From Synechococcus sp. CS-1325 (GTDB lineage Bacteria; Cyanobacteriota; Cyanobacteriia; PCC-6307; Cyanobiaceae), in contig JAHLYW010000038.1 of NCBI GenBank assembly GCA_025128135.1, forward strand, positions 1 through 47,240: DNA of 47,240 nt, written 5' to 3'. The position numbers and the translations under genes are program-made. Shown here one piece after another: positions 17,480 to 25,549 of this stretch (position 1 is its first letter; each line of letters begins with the position of its first letter). Below the pieces are notes generated by a model. It was not told the DNA's origin, searched no databases, and saw only the letters and a list, made by a program, of their open reading frames with translations.

Positions 17480-17944
17480 ATGACCCGACCATCTGAGCGC
17501 CCCGCCCCAGGCCCGACCCGCTGGCGGCGGGGCGCATTCGGTGCGGCGATGCTCGCTGCCCTGGTTGAAGCGATGGTGGCTGGCCCGCCGGCGCAAGCCA
17601 GCCTGCTTGGACCGGTGCTGCAGTGGATGCGGCCCCAGCTGGAGCAGCGCCTCACCCAGCTCTGCCTGAATGTGGCGGCAGGAGGACAGAGCGGGCTGGA
17701 ACGCAGCCTGCGGGAACCGTGCCGCCAGCTGGCTGGACCAGCCAGTCACTGCCTGATCAAGGAGGCCGAAACCAGTGGCCGCAGCTTCGGAGTGATCACC
17801 GAACTGGTGGCCGGACGCTTCGGCGATGACAGCGAGGTGGTGGTGAAGCGTTGCGCCGCCAGGCTGCTGGGCCTCCCTCCCGACACCCTCAAGGAGGTGC
17901 CGATGCGGGAGCTGAAGCAACGTTTCGGCCTTCCGCCGGGATGA
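17480..17944 (+). CDS. Secreted hypothetical protein
   Basis: A 154-residue protein I do not recognise. It starts with a basic, Pro-rich stretch, then a hydrophobic segment AAMLAALVEAMVAGPPAQAS that looks like a signal peptide with cleavage after AQA. The mature part is helical, has three Cys (in LCLNV, PCRQL and HCLIK) plus KRCAA, and ends MRELKQRFGLPPG. It lies 46 bases from the divergent FemAB-like gene and its end overlaps the end of the RibD-like gene by 56 bases, tail to tail. Real coding is supported by the signal peptide, start position and open frame, not by homology. Confidence 0.6.
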   Translation: MTRPSERPAPGPTRWRRGAFGAAMLAALVEAMVAGPPAQASLLGPVLQWMRPQLEQRLTQLCLNVAAGGQSGLERSLREPCRQLAGPASHCLIKEAETSGRSFGVITELVAGRFGDDSEVVVKRCAARLLGLPPDTLKEVPMRELKQRFGLPPG

Positions 17945-18614
17945 GCGCAGCTCTCCGGTAGCGCAGCAGCAGTTCGCTTTCGCCCAGGGAGCGATGTTCC
18001 ACCAGCTCCCAGCTCTGGCCCCACGGCAGCGCCGGGGCTGGACACCAGCCATGGGGACCACCCAGCAGCACTGGGCAGAGCGTGAGCTGGATCTCATCCA
18101 CCCAGTGGCCCTGCAGCAGGCCGGCAGCCAGCTGGGCACCGCCCAGCAGCACCAATCGCTCCAGCCCCAGGCGCCTGAGCTCAGGCAGGGCGCTTGACCA
18201 GCTCTCCACGGGCAGCTGGCGATCGAACCCCGGCGGCAGCGGCTCCAGGCCAGGCCGGTGGGCCGGAACTCCAGTGCCCCCCTGGAGCAGCCAGCGTTCC
18301 AGGGGCTGGGAAAAGAAGGGCAGGCTGGCCTCAAAAGCGGCGCTGCGGCTTGCCACCAGGGCGATCGGCTGGGGTGAACGACCCGCCTGCCGCCGCTCCT
18401 GGAGCAACTGGGGCCGGTGGATGAGGCAGGTGCTTCGGTGCAGCCGCAGGCTGCGGGCGCCGATCAGACAGCCATCCGCCCAGGCCAGGGACTCCTCCAG
18501 CACACGGCGATCACCACGTCCACCCAGCTGGGCAGCTCCGCCAGCCGGAGGGGCCAACCGTCCGTCCAGGCTGACGGCCAGCACCAGACGAAGCAGGGGC
18601 CTCGCCGGGGCCAC
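17889..18614 (-). CDS. RibD C-terminal-type pyrimidine/pterin reductase
   Basis: A protein of about 241 residues with the dihydrofolate-reductase-like fold of the RibD C-terminal domain. The start phrase LRLVLAVSLDGRLAPPAGG and the later GLERLVLLGGAQLAAGLL with DEIQLTLCPVLLGG are standard for this family, which uses NADPH to reduce a ribosylamino-pyrimidine or, in some relatives, folate or pterin. No deaminase domain is present. The frame is open to 18695 inside the PTPS gene; the GTG at 18614, 4 bases after the PTPS stop, is the likely start. Being right behind a pterin synthase suggests a pterin or folate reductase; riboflavin synthesis is the alternative. Confidence 0.78.
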   Translation of the reverse strand: MAPARPLLRLVLAVSLDGRLAPPAGGAAQLGGRGDRRVLEESLAWADGCLIGARSLRLHRSTCLIHRPQLLQERRQAGRSPQPIALVASRSAAFEASLPFFSQPLERWLLQGGTGVPAHRPGLEPLPPGFDRQLPVESWSSALPELRRLGLERLVLLGGAQLAAGLLQGHWVDEIQLTLCPVLLGGPHGWCPAPALPWGQSWELVEHRSLGESELLLRYRRAALIPAEGRNVASAPASAPP

Positions 18615-18618
18615 AGGT

Positions 18619-19584
18619 TCAGACAGCGGCGAGGGCCTCCAGGGCGGCCGGCCGCATGTCGAGCAGAGGCGTTTCAGCGAAGACTTCGGCCGCATTGTTG
18701 GGGCTCTCCTGCAAGCGCACCTTGTGCAGACGCGCCCCGGTGGCTGCGACCGGAGCGGCGAGCAGATCGACGATGTGGAGCGCGATGTTCTCGGCGGTGG
18801 GCACGCAACTGGCGAAGTGGACCACGTCCTTGTTGAGGAAGGTGTGATCGAAGGGCTCGACCACCAGATCGTTGACGATCTGCTGGAGTTCGGCCAGATC
18901 GCAGACCATGCCGGTACGGGGATCGATCGTGCCCCTCACCGTGACATCGAGCAGATAGTTGTGGCCGTGGCCGTGGGGGCGGGCGCACTTGCCGTAGATC
19001 CGCTCGTTTTCGGCCTGGGAGAGCTCCTGGCGGGCCAGCCGATGGGCGGCGGCGAAATGGGTGCGAATCGAGAGGAAGGCTTCCATGGTGTCGTCGAGCA
19101 GGTCGGCCCAGAGGGTGGGTTGTTCGTAGAGGCGCAGGCCGATCAGGGGCAGATGGGGCGCCAGGCGCTGCCAGATCGCCTGGCAGAGGGCCTCGGTGGT
19201 GGGCAGCCGGCCCGCAGGGCCCCGCAGATCGAACTCCGGCCAGCAGTCGTTGAGGAAGCGGAAATCAAGCTGCTCGGTGACTTCGCGGCGGATGGCGTGC
19301 TTGACATCGGAGAGATTCAGCACCATGCCGTCCTGGTTGAGGCCACCAGCCATCGCCACGATCAGTTCGTAGTTGTGACCATGGCCGGGGGCCAGGCTGC
19401 AACGGCCGAAACGGGCCAGGTTCTCGGCATCACTGAGCTCGGGCAATCGGTAGAGATGGCTGGAGCTGAAGGTGGCGCGGCGGGTGATCACGCAGCCACG
19501 GCCCTCGCCATGGCCGGAGAACCGCTCAACGGATCTCGGTTCCGCAGGCGGCTTGCCTTTGGTGATCAAGCCCTGGGCCGACAT
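18619..19584 (-). CDS. Two-domain 6-pyruvoyl-tetrahydropterin synthase homologue
   Basis: A 321-residue fusion of two PTPS domains. PTPS uses zinc and a Cys/Asp-His/Glu set to turn dihydroneopterin triphosphate into 6-pyruvoyl-tetrahydropterin; the QueD relatives make queuosine precursor. Domain 1 has zinc His43, His68 and His70, Cys62 and Glu131, but the Asp-His pair reads Asp107-Phe108. Domain 2 has His181, His206, His208, Cys200, Asp246-His247 and Glu265, so all key residues are present. The spacing Cys-x5-His-Gly-His in both is like animal PTPS and unlike QueD (Cys-x3). Domain 1 may be structural. The ATG at 19584 is preferred but the true start is not certain. The RibD-type reductase follows after 4 bases. 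Confidence 0.9.
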   Translation of the reverse strand: MSAQGLITKGKPPAEPRSVERFSGHGEGRGCVITRRATFSSSHLYRLPELSDAENLARFGRCSLAPGHGHNYELIVAMAGGLNQDGMVLNLSDVKHAIRREVTEQLDFRFLNDCWPEFDLRGPAGRLPTTEALCQAIWQRLAPHLPLIGLRLYEQPTLWADLLDDTMEAFLSIRTHFAAAHRLARQELSQAENERIYGKCARPHGHGHNYLLDVTVRGTIDPRTGMVCDLAELQQIVNDLVVEPFDHTFLNKDVVHFASCVPTAENIALHIVDLLAAPVAATGARLHKVRLQESPNNAAEVFAETPLLDMRPAALEALAAV

Positions 19585-19617
19585 CGAAACAATTCTGGCG
19601 CTGCTGCATCCTAGGGA

Positions 19618-19662
19618 GAGCCATGGATGGGTAGCCGGTGGCCATGGCTCGCCGCGTTTTTT
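19618..19662 (+). promoter_or_regulatory. Hairpin with T-run in the aroK leader
   Basis: The perfect 9-bp inverted repeat GAGCCATGG (19618-19626) and CCATGGCTC (19642-19650) is followed by GCCGCG and six T just before the aroK ATG at 19664. The layout resembles an attenuator or terminator inside the leader. It also lies in the divergent gap to the PTPS gene and could be an operator. Confidence 0.4.
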
Positions 19663-19663
19663 G

Positions 19664-20236
19664 ATGTCCTCCCCAGATCCCTGCTCCACTGATCGACCGC
19701 TGGCAGAGCGCCTCGGCGGCATCAATCTCTATCTGGTGGGAATGATGGGTGCAGGCAAGAGTGCCGTCGGCAGGCCCCTTGCCGACGGCCTGGGCTATCG
19801 CTTCATCGATGCCGACCGGGTGTTGGAGCAGACCGCCGCGCAGACGATCCCGGAGCTGTTCGAGACCGAGGGGGAGCAGGGCTTCCGGGATCTGGAGTCA
19901 GCCGTTCTGGCCCGGATCGCCAGCTGGCATTCGCTGGTCGTGGCCACCGGTGGGGGGGTGGTGTTGCGGAGCGAGAACTGGGGCCGTCTCCAGCAGGGTC
20001 TGGTGGTCTGGCTCGATGCACCGGAGTCGGTGCTGCTGGAGCGTCTGCGCTCCGATCCCACACCCAGACCCCTGATCAGCGGTCCCGATCCGGCCGAGCG
20101 CCTGCGGGTCCTGCTCGAGCAGCGGCGTCCGCTCTATGGCCTGGCGGATCTGCAGATCCAGCAGGATGGGCGCCCGCCGGCGGACGTGGCCAAGCAGGTG
20201 CTGATGGCCCTGCCCGGGGTGCTCAACGGGCGTTAG
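19664..20236 (+). CDS. aroK: Shikimate kinase
   Basis: AroK phosphorylates shikimate with ATP in the aromatic amino acid pathway. The 190-residue product has the P-loop GMMGAGKSAVG near residue 27, the Asp-containing DADRVLEQ, the TGGGVVLR loop and RRPLYG near the end, all in family order and length. The frame is open upstream to 19472 but overlaps the divergent PTPS gene, so the ATG at 19664 is used. Its stop overlaps the stop of the CRR7 homologue on the opposite strand by 4 bases. Confidence 0.94.
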   Translation: MSSPDPCSTDRPLAERLGGINLYLVGMMGAGKSAVGRPLADGLGYRFIDADRVLEQTAAQTIPELFETEGEQGFRDLESAVLARIASWHSLVVATGGGVVLRSENWGRLQQGLVVWLDAPESVLLERLRSDPTPRPLISGPDPAERLRVLLEQRRPLYGLADLQIQQDGRPPADVAKQVLMALPGVLNGR

Positions 20237-20496
20237 CGGCGGGGCGGCTCCAGCCGCACCGCAAACCATTGCACCGTCAGGCCGGGCTCCAGCTCAAGCT
20301 CACAGGCCGTGTCGAGCAACCGTTCGGCCCGGGCTCGATCGTTGGGGAAGTCAGCCAGGTCAGCCGGTGGCTCGGCCAGCTCCGCCAGCCGTTCGGCCAG
20401 CCAGTCGACGGTTTCGAGCGCTGTGAGGGTGCGTTCGCCGAACCGGGGCTCCAGAACCACGTAGTGATCGCGTTCGCGCAGAAGCGGATCGGACAT
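20233..20496 (-). CDS. Chlororespiratory reduction protein 7 homologue
   Basis: An 87-residue protein resembling CRR7, a plastid and cyanobacterial factor needed for the NDH-1 complex that drives cyclic electron flow. Recognisable parts are HYVVLEPRFGERTLT near the start and LLDTACELELEPGLTVQWFA before the C-terminus VRLE, a pattern I know from this family. It is convergent with aroK (4-base overlap). The function is transferred from plant work; in cyanobacteria it is less certain. A second NDH-1 gene, ndhO, is at 34.8 kb. Confidence 0.82.
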   Translation of the reverse strand: MSDPLLRERDHYVVLEPRFGERTLTALETVDWLAERLAELAEPPADLADFPNDRARAERLLDTACELELEPGLTVQWFAVRLEPPRR

Positions 20497-20545
20497 GGCA
20501 GGGGCAAAGCGAACACCATCCTGGCCCTGCCCCTGGAGCCGCTGA

Positions 20546-21286
20546 TCAATCCAGCGGACTGGTCGGGTCGATCAGCTCAGCAACCCTGCCCACCGTGAGA
20601 TAGAGCCGATCCCGCCAGTCGAACAACGGCAGCAGCAGGGGATGATCGGCCAGACCAGGAACCCCCAGGCCCGCCAGGGGCGCTCCGGCGCTGGCGGGGA
20701 AGCGAAGCAGATAGAGCTGGGCCGCGACGGCCAGATCGGCGAGCGACAACTGATCGCCGGCCAGGAACGGCTGGCTGCCGACCAGCGCAGCCAGTTGCTC
20801 CAGGCTGGCCTGCAATTGCTGACGGCCATCGCGGCCGATCACCTCGCCGAGGCCGCTGAGCAATTCCCCCGGCAGTGCCCCGAGCAGAGAACGCAGGGGA
20901 CCCGGCGTGGCCTCCGGCAGCAGGGCTCCACGCAGGACACCGTCCTGGCTGGCGGCCTGCAGCAGAGCCAGACGAACCCCGGCAGCCAGGGTGGTGTCGG
21001 CCCAGTCTTCAAGCAGCAGCACCCGGGCCCGCTCGGCTGGAGCCGCGGGAATCAGCGGCGGTGCCTCCCCCTGAGCATCGAGGTAGACGGCGATGGCCGA
21101 GGAATCGGCGATCACCTCCACCCCATCGCGGATCACCGGAACCTGCCGCTGCCCCGAGAGCCGGAACAACTCCAGCTGACCGAAGCCGGGGGTGACCTCC
21201 ACAACGCTGTAGGGCAGCCGGCGAGCGGCCAGAATCAACCTGACCTTCTCGCAGAAGGCGGAATGCCTGAACTGGTAAAGCTCCAA
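20546..21286 (-). CDS. Glutathione S-transferase family protein
   Basis: A protein of about 246 residues with an N-terminal thioredoxin-fold GST domain ([19 protein letters not shown], then QVPVIRDG and [11 protein letters not shown], the glutathione-binding loop) and a helical C-terminal domain ([21 protein letters not shown]). The CEKV turn puts a Cys where Ser or Cys-type GSTs have the active residue. The start is unsure: a TTG at 21286 begins just where related proteins begin (MELYQF), while the frame runs open to 21586. Substrate unknown. Divergent from the ycf33 homologue by about 85 bases. Confidence 0.82.
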   Translation of the reverse strand: MELYQFRHSAFCEKVRLILAARRLPYSVVEVTPGFGQLELFRLSGQRQVPVIRDGVEVIADSSAIAVYLDAQGEAPPLIPAAPAERARVLLLEDWADTTLAAGVRLALLQAASQDGVLRGALLPEATPGPLRSLLGALPGELLSGLGEVIGRDGRQQLQASLEQLAALVGSQPFLAGDQLSLADLAVAAQLYLLRFPASAGAPLAGLGVPGLADHPLLLPLFDWRDRLYLTVGRVAELIDPTSPLD

Positions 21287-21370
21287 CTTCGTCGCTGCGA
21301 ACCCCGTGGCGGCAGAGTAGCTCTCATTCCGTAAACCCTCGCCAGGGGGCACCGCCACGCACCGCGAGCC

Positions 21371-21577
21371 ATGAAGGAATTTTTTCTCAACGTGACGCGC
21401 TACCCGCGCTACCTGGTGGCCTTCAGCCTGGGGGTGTTCAATTCGGTGCTCGAACCACTGGCCCGCCGAGGCAGCAACCCCGTCACCGCCGTGGCGTTGA
21501 TCGGGGCCCTGCTCAGTGGCCTGCTCAGCCTGGCTCTCGTGCTGCGTGCGATGGTGAACCCCGCACCGCTGGCATAG
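21371..21577 (+). CDS. ycf33: Ycf33/DUF751 small membrane protein
   Basis: A 68-residue protein of the Ycf33 (DUF751) family, present in cyanobacteria and red-algal plastids. The start [20 protein letters not shown] and a hydrophobic end with [21 protein letters not shown] are typical; two short membrane segments are likely. Function not known. It is followed by rbfA after 2 bases, so the two share a transcript. Confidence 0.85.
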   Translation: MKEFFLNVTRYPRYLVAFSLGVFNSVLEPLARRGSNPVTAVALIGALLSGLLSLALVLRAMVNPAPLA

Positions 21578-21579
21578 GC

Positions 21580-21981
21580 ATGGCACAGGGCCGACGGGTG
21601 GAGCGGGTCGCGGCGCTGATCCGGCGTGAAGTGAGCGAACTGCTGGTCCACGGCATCAAGGACGAGCGGGTGGGACTCGGCATGGTGAGTGTCACCGAGG
21701 TGGAGGTGGCCGGTGATCTGCAGCACTGCAAAGTCTTCGTGAGCATCTACGGCAGCGAGGACGACCGCCAGGCCGCCCTGGCGGGCCTCAGCTCCGCCAC
21801 ACCCTTCGTGAAGGGGGAACTGGGCCGCCGGCTGAAGCTGCGGCGCACGCCCGAACTGATCTTCCAGCTCGATCGCGGCATCGAGAAAGGCACAACCGTG
21901 CTCGGTCTGCTCAACGAACTCGGGCGGCAGCGTCAGGAGAAAGGGGAGGTCCCACCCGGCCGTGATGATCTCGACGCCTGA
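21580..21981 (+). CDS. rbfA: Ribosome-binding factor A
   Basis: RbfA binds the 30S precursor and helps mature the 16S 5' end, also at low temperature. The 133-residue product begins [18 protein letters not shown], has the KH-like core with [20 protein letters not shown] and ends with a charged tail. Length and motifs are normal. It lies 2 bases after the ycf33 homologue and its end overlaps the start of the glycosidase gene by 17 bases. Confidence 0.94.
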   Translation: MAQGRRVERVAALIRREVSELLVHGIKDERVGLGMVSVTEVEVAGDLQHCKVFVSIYGSEDDRQAALAGLSSATPFVKGELGRRLKLRRTPELIFQLDRGIEKGTTVLGLLNELGRQRQEKGEVPPGRDDLDA

Positions 21982-23590
21982 CTGGCGCCAGCTGTCCCTG
22001 CCGCAGCAGGTGGCCCGGCTGCTGGTGGTGCGCTGCAGCGGCCATCTGGGCGATGGCCAGCGCCGCTACCCCCGCTGGGAGCTGCCCAACGCCGAGCTGA
22101 AACGATTGCTGGGCCAGGGGGTGGGCGGGGTGATCCTGCTGGGCGGCAGCGCCAGCGAACTGCGCCTTCGCACCGACCAGCTCCAGCGCTGGGCCGGCCG
22201 CTCCCTGCTGCTCTGCGCCGATGTGGAGGAAGGCGTGGGCCAGCGCTTCGAGGGGGCCAGCTGGCTGCCCCCTCCCCTGGCCCTCGGCCTGCTCCACGCC
22301 AGCGAACCGGCCAGGGCGATCGCCCTGGCCCCCGCCTATGGCCACTGCACCGGTCGCCAGGCCCGCCTGCTGGGCCTGAACTGGGTGCTGGCGCCGGTCT
22401 GCGATGTGAACAACAACCCGGCCAATCCAGTGATCAATGTGCGGGCCTGGGGGGAGGATCCCAGCACGGCTGGGCGGCTGGGGGCCGCCTTCATCGCCGG
22501 CGCCCAGGCCGAAGGGGTGCTGGCCTGCGCCAAGCATTTCCCCGGCCACGGTGATACCGACACCGACTCCCACCTGGAGCTGCCTCGGCTGCCCCACCGT
22601 CGCAGCCGGCTGGAGGCGGTGGAGCTGCCACCGTTTCGCGCCGCGATCGAAGCGGGCGTGGCCACGGTGATGACAGCCCACCTGCTTCTGCCGGAGCTGG
22701 ATCCAGATCGCCCCGCCACCCTCTCACCCCTGGTGCTGGAAAAGCTGCTGCGCCGGGAGCTGGGCTTCAACGGGCTGGTGGTCACCGATGCCCTGGTGAT
22801 GGAGGCGATCACCGCCCGGTGGGGCGCCGGAGAAGCGGCGCTGCTGGCCTTCGAGGCCGGGGCCGATCTGCTGCTGATGCCCGCCGATGCCGACGCCGCG
22901 ATCACCGCCCTGCTGGAGGCGCTCGCCAGCGGCCGGATCAGCCGAGGGCGCCTGGAGCAGAGCCTGGAACGGCGCGAGCGGGCCCTCGCTCTGGCAACCG
23001 CAGCGCCAACCGATCCAGCCACCCCTGAAGCCCTGGAGGGGGTCGAAACCGGCGCGGAACTGGCCCTGGCCAGGGAGCTGGTGACCGTCAGCCTGCAGAG
23101 CCAGGGCCGCGAGGAACTGCCGCCGGGTCCGGGCCTGAACCTGATCCGGCTCGACAGTGTCCTGGCCAATCCCTTCCTGCCGTTGATGGCACCGGCCCTG
23201 CAGCGACCTGCCCGCAACGGCTACGCCGCCTGCCTGATCGATGGCCGCAGCCCAAGCCCCTGGAGCGGCGAGCCGACGGCACCGCTGGCCCTCGATCGCC
23301 TGCCACCGGGTCCGGTGCTGCTGCAGCTGTTCGTGCGGGGCAACCCCTTCCGCGGCAGCGCCGGCGGCGAGGAACCCTGGCCCGCGGTGGTGCGTCAACT
23401 GCTGGGCGCCGGCAGGCTGGCGGGGCTGGCCGTCTACGGCAGCCCCTACCTGTGGCAGGCGCTCCGACCGCTGCTGCCGCAGGAACTGCCGGCGGCCTAC
23501 TGCCCCGGGCAGATGCCCCTGGCCCAGGCCCTGCTCCTCGATCGCCTGGGGCTGGCGGGTGGCGGCCTGGAGGGCGGCTTCACAGACTGA
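21965..23590 (+). CDS. Glycoside hydrolase family 3 (NagZ-like)
   Basis: A 541-residue GH3 protein, probably a beta-N-acetylhexosaminidase that trims peptidoglycan fragments. The signature [18 protein letters not shown] near residue 178 contains the His of the NagZ-type catalytic dyad, and [11 protein letters not shown] holds the likely nucleophile Asp. The C-terminal 200 residues (after about residue 345) form an extra domain that NagZ of E. coli does not have but some cyanobacterial forms do. A GTG one codon earlier (21962) is the other possible start. No signal peptide, so a cytoplasmic recycling role is likely. Confidence 0.86.
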   Translation: MISTPDWRQLSLPQQVARLLVVRCSGHLGDGQRRYPRWELPNAELKRLLGQGVGGVILLGGSASELRLRTDQLQRWAGRSLLLCADVEEGVGQRFEGASWLPPPLALGLLHASEPARAIALAPAYGHCTGRQARLLGLNWVLAPVCDVNNNPANPVINVRAWGEDPSTAGRLGAAFIAGAQAEGVLACAKHFPGHGDTDTDSHLELPRLPHRRSRLEAVELPPFRAAIEAGVATVMTAHLLLPELDPDRPATLSPLVLEKLLRRELGFNGLVVTDALVMEAITARWGAGEAALLAFEAGADLLLMPADADAAITALLEALASGRISRGRLEQSLERRERALALATAAPTDPATPEALEGVETGAELALARELVTVSLQSQGREELPPGPGLNLIRLDSVLANPFLPLMAPALQRPARNGYAACLIDGRSPSPWSGEPTAPLALDRLPPGPVLLQLFVRGNPFRGSAGGEEPWPAVVRQLLGAGRLAGLAVYGSPYLWQALRPLLPQELPAAYCPGQMPLAQALLLDRLGLAGGGLEGGFTD

Positions 23591-23595
23591 ATCGC

Positions 23596-24564
23596 ATGGC
23601 CCACCAAGTCCAATCCCGGCGCAGGGCCAGCCTGGCGACCAGCCTGGCGAGCGCCCTGGCCGTGCTTCTCACCGGCCCGATGGGGCGCGCTGCACCGGTT
23701 GCCGCTGATCCTGTTGTCGCTCAACAGCCACCGGGTGAGCAGTGTCAACGGCTGAACCAATCCGGCAGACCCGATATCCAGCCCGCAGCGATTGACTTGC
23801 TGGAGCGTTGCCTACTCGGACTCCCCACAACGAAGAGCACATACTTCAACGAAAGTGGCTATTCAGCCGAACGCCAGAAACTCCACGACGAAATCATCCG
23901 AGCAGCCCTCTCGGGGAAGCCTTGCGTAGCGATGGGAGCGCCGGTTGCCATTCTCACCGGAGGTCCACCGGGCGCCGGCAAAACCACCTGGCTGCGGCGC
24001 CACATCAGCGGCTCGCTTCTGCAGAGCAGCTACCGGATCGATGCGGATGAGGTTCGCGAAGCATTACCGGAGTATCACGGCTGGAATGCCAGTTCCACAC
24101 AAGCTGAGGTCCACGACATCGTTGCCATGCAGATTGAAGCCATCACCAGGCCATGCCGATTGAACGTGATCTACGATGGAACAATGACCCAGGCTGATCG
24201 CTATGAGCAGCTGATTGGATCCTTGAAACAGAACGGTTATCAGGTTTTCCTGGTGCAGATTCTGATCCCTGAGCCCCTCAGCCTGAAACGGGTGCTGGAG
24301 CGCTATCAGTCCAGCGGCCGTTATGTGCCGCGCTTGATTGTGAAGGCCTTTTATCAGCGCGGTATTTCCGTGTTCAGGCAGCTGGCCCCCAGGGCGAACG
24401 GCTCCATCCAGGTGGATGGCCTCACCGGCAGGGTTCTCTGGAGCCAGGGCGATCCCCTTCCCGGCAGGGAAGTGAAGCCGATCAATCCAAACCACCCGCC
24501 CATGGGTAACCAACAAAGGCAACCAGTGATCTTTGGGCAGAGTGGCGCACCGGAACAACGCTGA
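23596..24564 (+). CDS. Zeta-toxin-like P-loop kinase with export signal
   Basis: A 322-residue protein in two parts. Residues 1-40 look like a signal peptide: basic SRRR, a hydrophobic stretch, and AAPVAADP as a possible cleavage region. From about residue 115 there is a zeta-toxin/PezT-like kinase with Walker A GGPPGAGKTT (122-131), then RIDADEVREALPEY (about 147-160) and IYDGTM near 197. Zeta toxins phosphorylate UDP-N-acetylglucosamine and poison wall synthesis. No epsilon-type antitoxin is nearby. Local base composition is less GC-rich than the flanks and includes the rare TTA codon, hinting at transfer. The downstream permease starts inside this gene (23 bases overlap). An exported ATP-using kinase is odd; the hydrophobic start could also be a membrane anchor. 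Confidence 0.75.
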   Translation: MAHQVQSRRRASLATSLASALAVLLTGPMGRAAPVAADPVVAQQPPGEQCQRLNQSGRPDIQPAAIDLLERCLLGLPTTKSTYFNESGYSAERQKLHDEIIRAALSGKPCVAMGAPVAILTGGPPGAGKTTWLRRHISGSLLQSSYRIDADEVREALPEYHGWNASSTQAEVHDIVAMQIEAITRPCRLNVIYDGTMTQADRYEQLIGSLKQNGYQVFLVQILIPEPLSLKRVLERYQSSGRYVPRLIVKAFYQRGISVFRQLAPRANGSIQVDGLTGRVLWSQGDPLPGREVKPINPNHPPMGNQQRQPVIFGQSGAPEQR

Positions 24565-25486
24565 GCCCCTGATCCTGCTGGGCTATGGGCTTGTTTCCGG
24601 GCTGCGCAGCACGGTGCTGAAGGGATTACAAGGATTCGGTGCCAGCCATCCAGTCGGCGGCGAGAATCCGATCAGCTTCTGCAATGTCTTCTTCATCGCC
24701 CAGTCGATGGTGGGACTTGCGCTGCTGAGCGCCGAGCCCAGGGTCGTCTGGAGGGAGATCCGCACAATCAGCCCGGCGGCCTCAAGAGCCGTGGCCGCCG
24801 ATTCCTTCCTGGGTTGCTTCCTCGCTCCACTGGCCTTTTACCACTCACTGGATCAGCTCTCGGTGATCACCCAGACGCTGCTGTTCTCGCTGACCCTGCC
24901 CGCTTCTGGCTTCCTGGCCCTGTTCTGGCTGAAGGAGAAACTGCCCGAGCGCTTCGCTCTGAGCCTGATGCTGATTTTCGGCGGCTTGCTGATCGGAATC
25001 CTGTTCGGTGCAACCGGGGGAATGATGAGCATGGACAACTGGATGGGCCTGGCCTGGGGCCTGGTTTCGGTGTTGGCCACCTCGCTTCGCAACTGCATCC
25101 GACGCAAGATTGCCACCTACCAGCTATCCCGTGGCCTCACCGTCGGGGTATCCAATCTGGCTGGAGCACTTGTTTTTGCCATCATCGCGTATCTGCAATA
25201 CGGCCCCGATCATTTTCTGCTGCTTCAAACCTGGTGGGTCTTCTGGGTGATTGTTGTCTACGGAATCACCCTCAGTCTTGGCACCGAAGTGCTGCGCCAG
25301 GCCAGCGGCCGCCTGTTCAGCGTCAGCCAGGTGGCCCTCGCCGGCAGTGGCAGCATCCTCGTGACCGTGGTGAGCGCAGCCGTGGTTCTGGGGGAACCGT
25401 TCACGGCGGTGACCGCCCTGAGCCTCGGACTGATCCTGGCCGGGGTGACGCAGCGATTCATCCAGCCCAGGCTCGCCAGCGGCTGA
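24542..25486 (+). CDS. EamA/DMT-superfamily permease
   Basis: A 314-residue membrane protein with about ten hydrophobic segments in two halves, as in drug/metabolite transporters of the EamA group. The phrases LTLPASGFLALFWLKEKLPE in half one and VTVVSAAVVLGEPFTAVTAL in half two are the expected repeat. The start is set at the GTG at 24542 (a TTG at 24533 is also open). It overlaps the zeta-like kinase by 23 bases, implying co-translation. The substrate is unknown; nucleotide sugars, amino acids and metabolites are handled by relatives. Confidence 0.82.
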   Translation: MAHRNNAEPLILLGYGLVSGLRSTVLKGLQGFGASHPVGGENPISFCNVFFIAQSMVGLALLSAEPRVVWREIRTISPAASRAVAADSFLGCFLAPLAFYHSLDQLSVITQTLLFSLTLPASGFLALFWLKEKLPERFALSLMLIFGGLLIGILFGATGGMMSMDNWMGLAWGLVSVLATSLRNCIRRKIATYQLSRGLTVGVSNLAGALVFAIIAYLQYGPDHFLLLQTWWVFWVIVVYGITLSLGTEVLRQASGRLFSVSQVALAGSGSILVTVVSAAVVLGEPFTAVTALSLGLILAGVTQRFIQPRLASG

Positions 25487-25549
25487 GCCAGCGGTTCCAG
25501 GGCGCGGCGAAAACCGCCTTTAGGCTCTGCTGACCCAACCAGGCCGCCG

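Noticed and set aside
18619..19584. Naming the PTPS gene queD
   Set aside because: Both domains have the Cys-x5-His-Gly-His spacing of PTPS-II rather than the Cys-x3 spacing of QueD, so a queuosine role is not supported.
18082..19614. Long plus-strand open frame (510 codons)
   Set aside because: Antisense to the RibD-like and PTPS genes, which show clear motifs on the minus strand.
23596..24564. Classic zeta-epsilon toxin-antitoxin pair
   Set aside because: No small helical antitoxin gene is found on either side; the neighbours are a GH3 enzyme and a permease.
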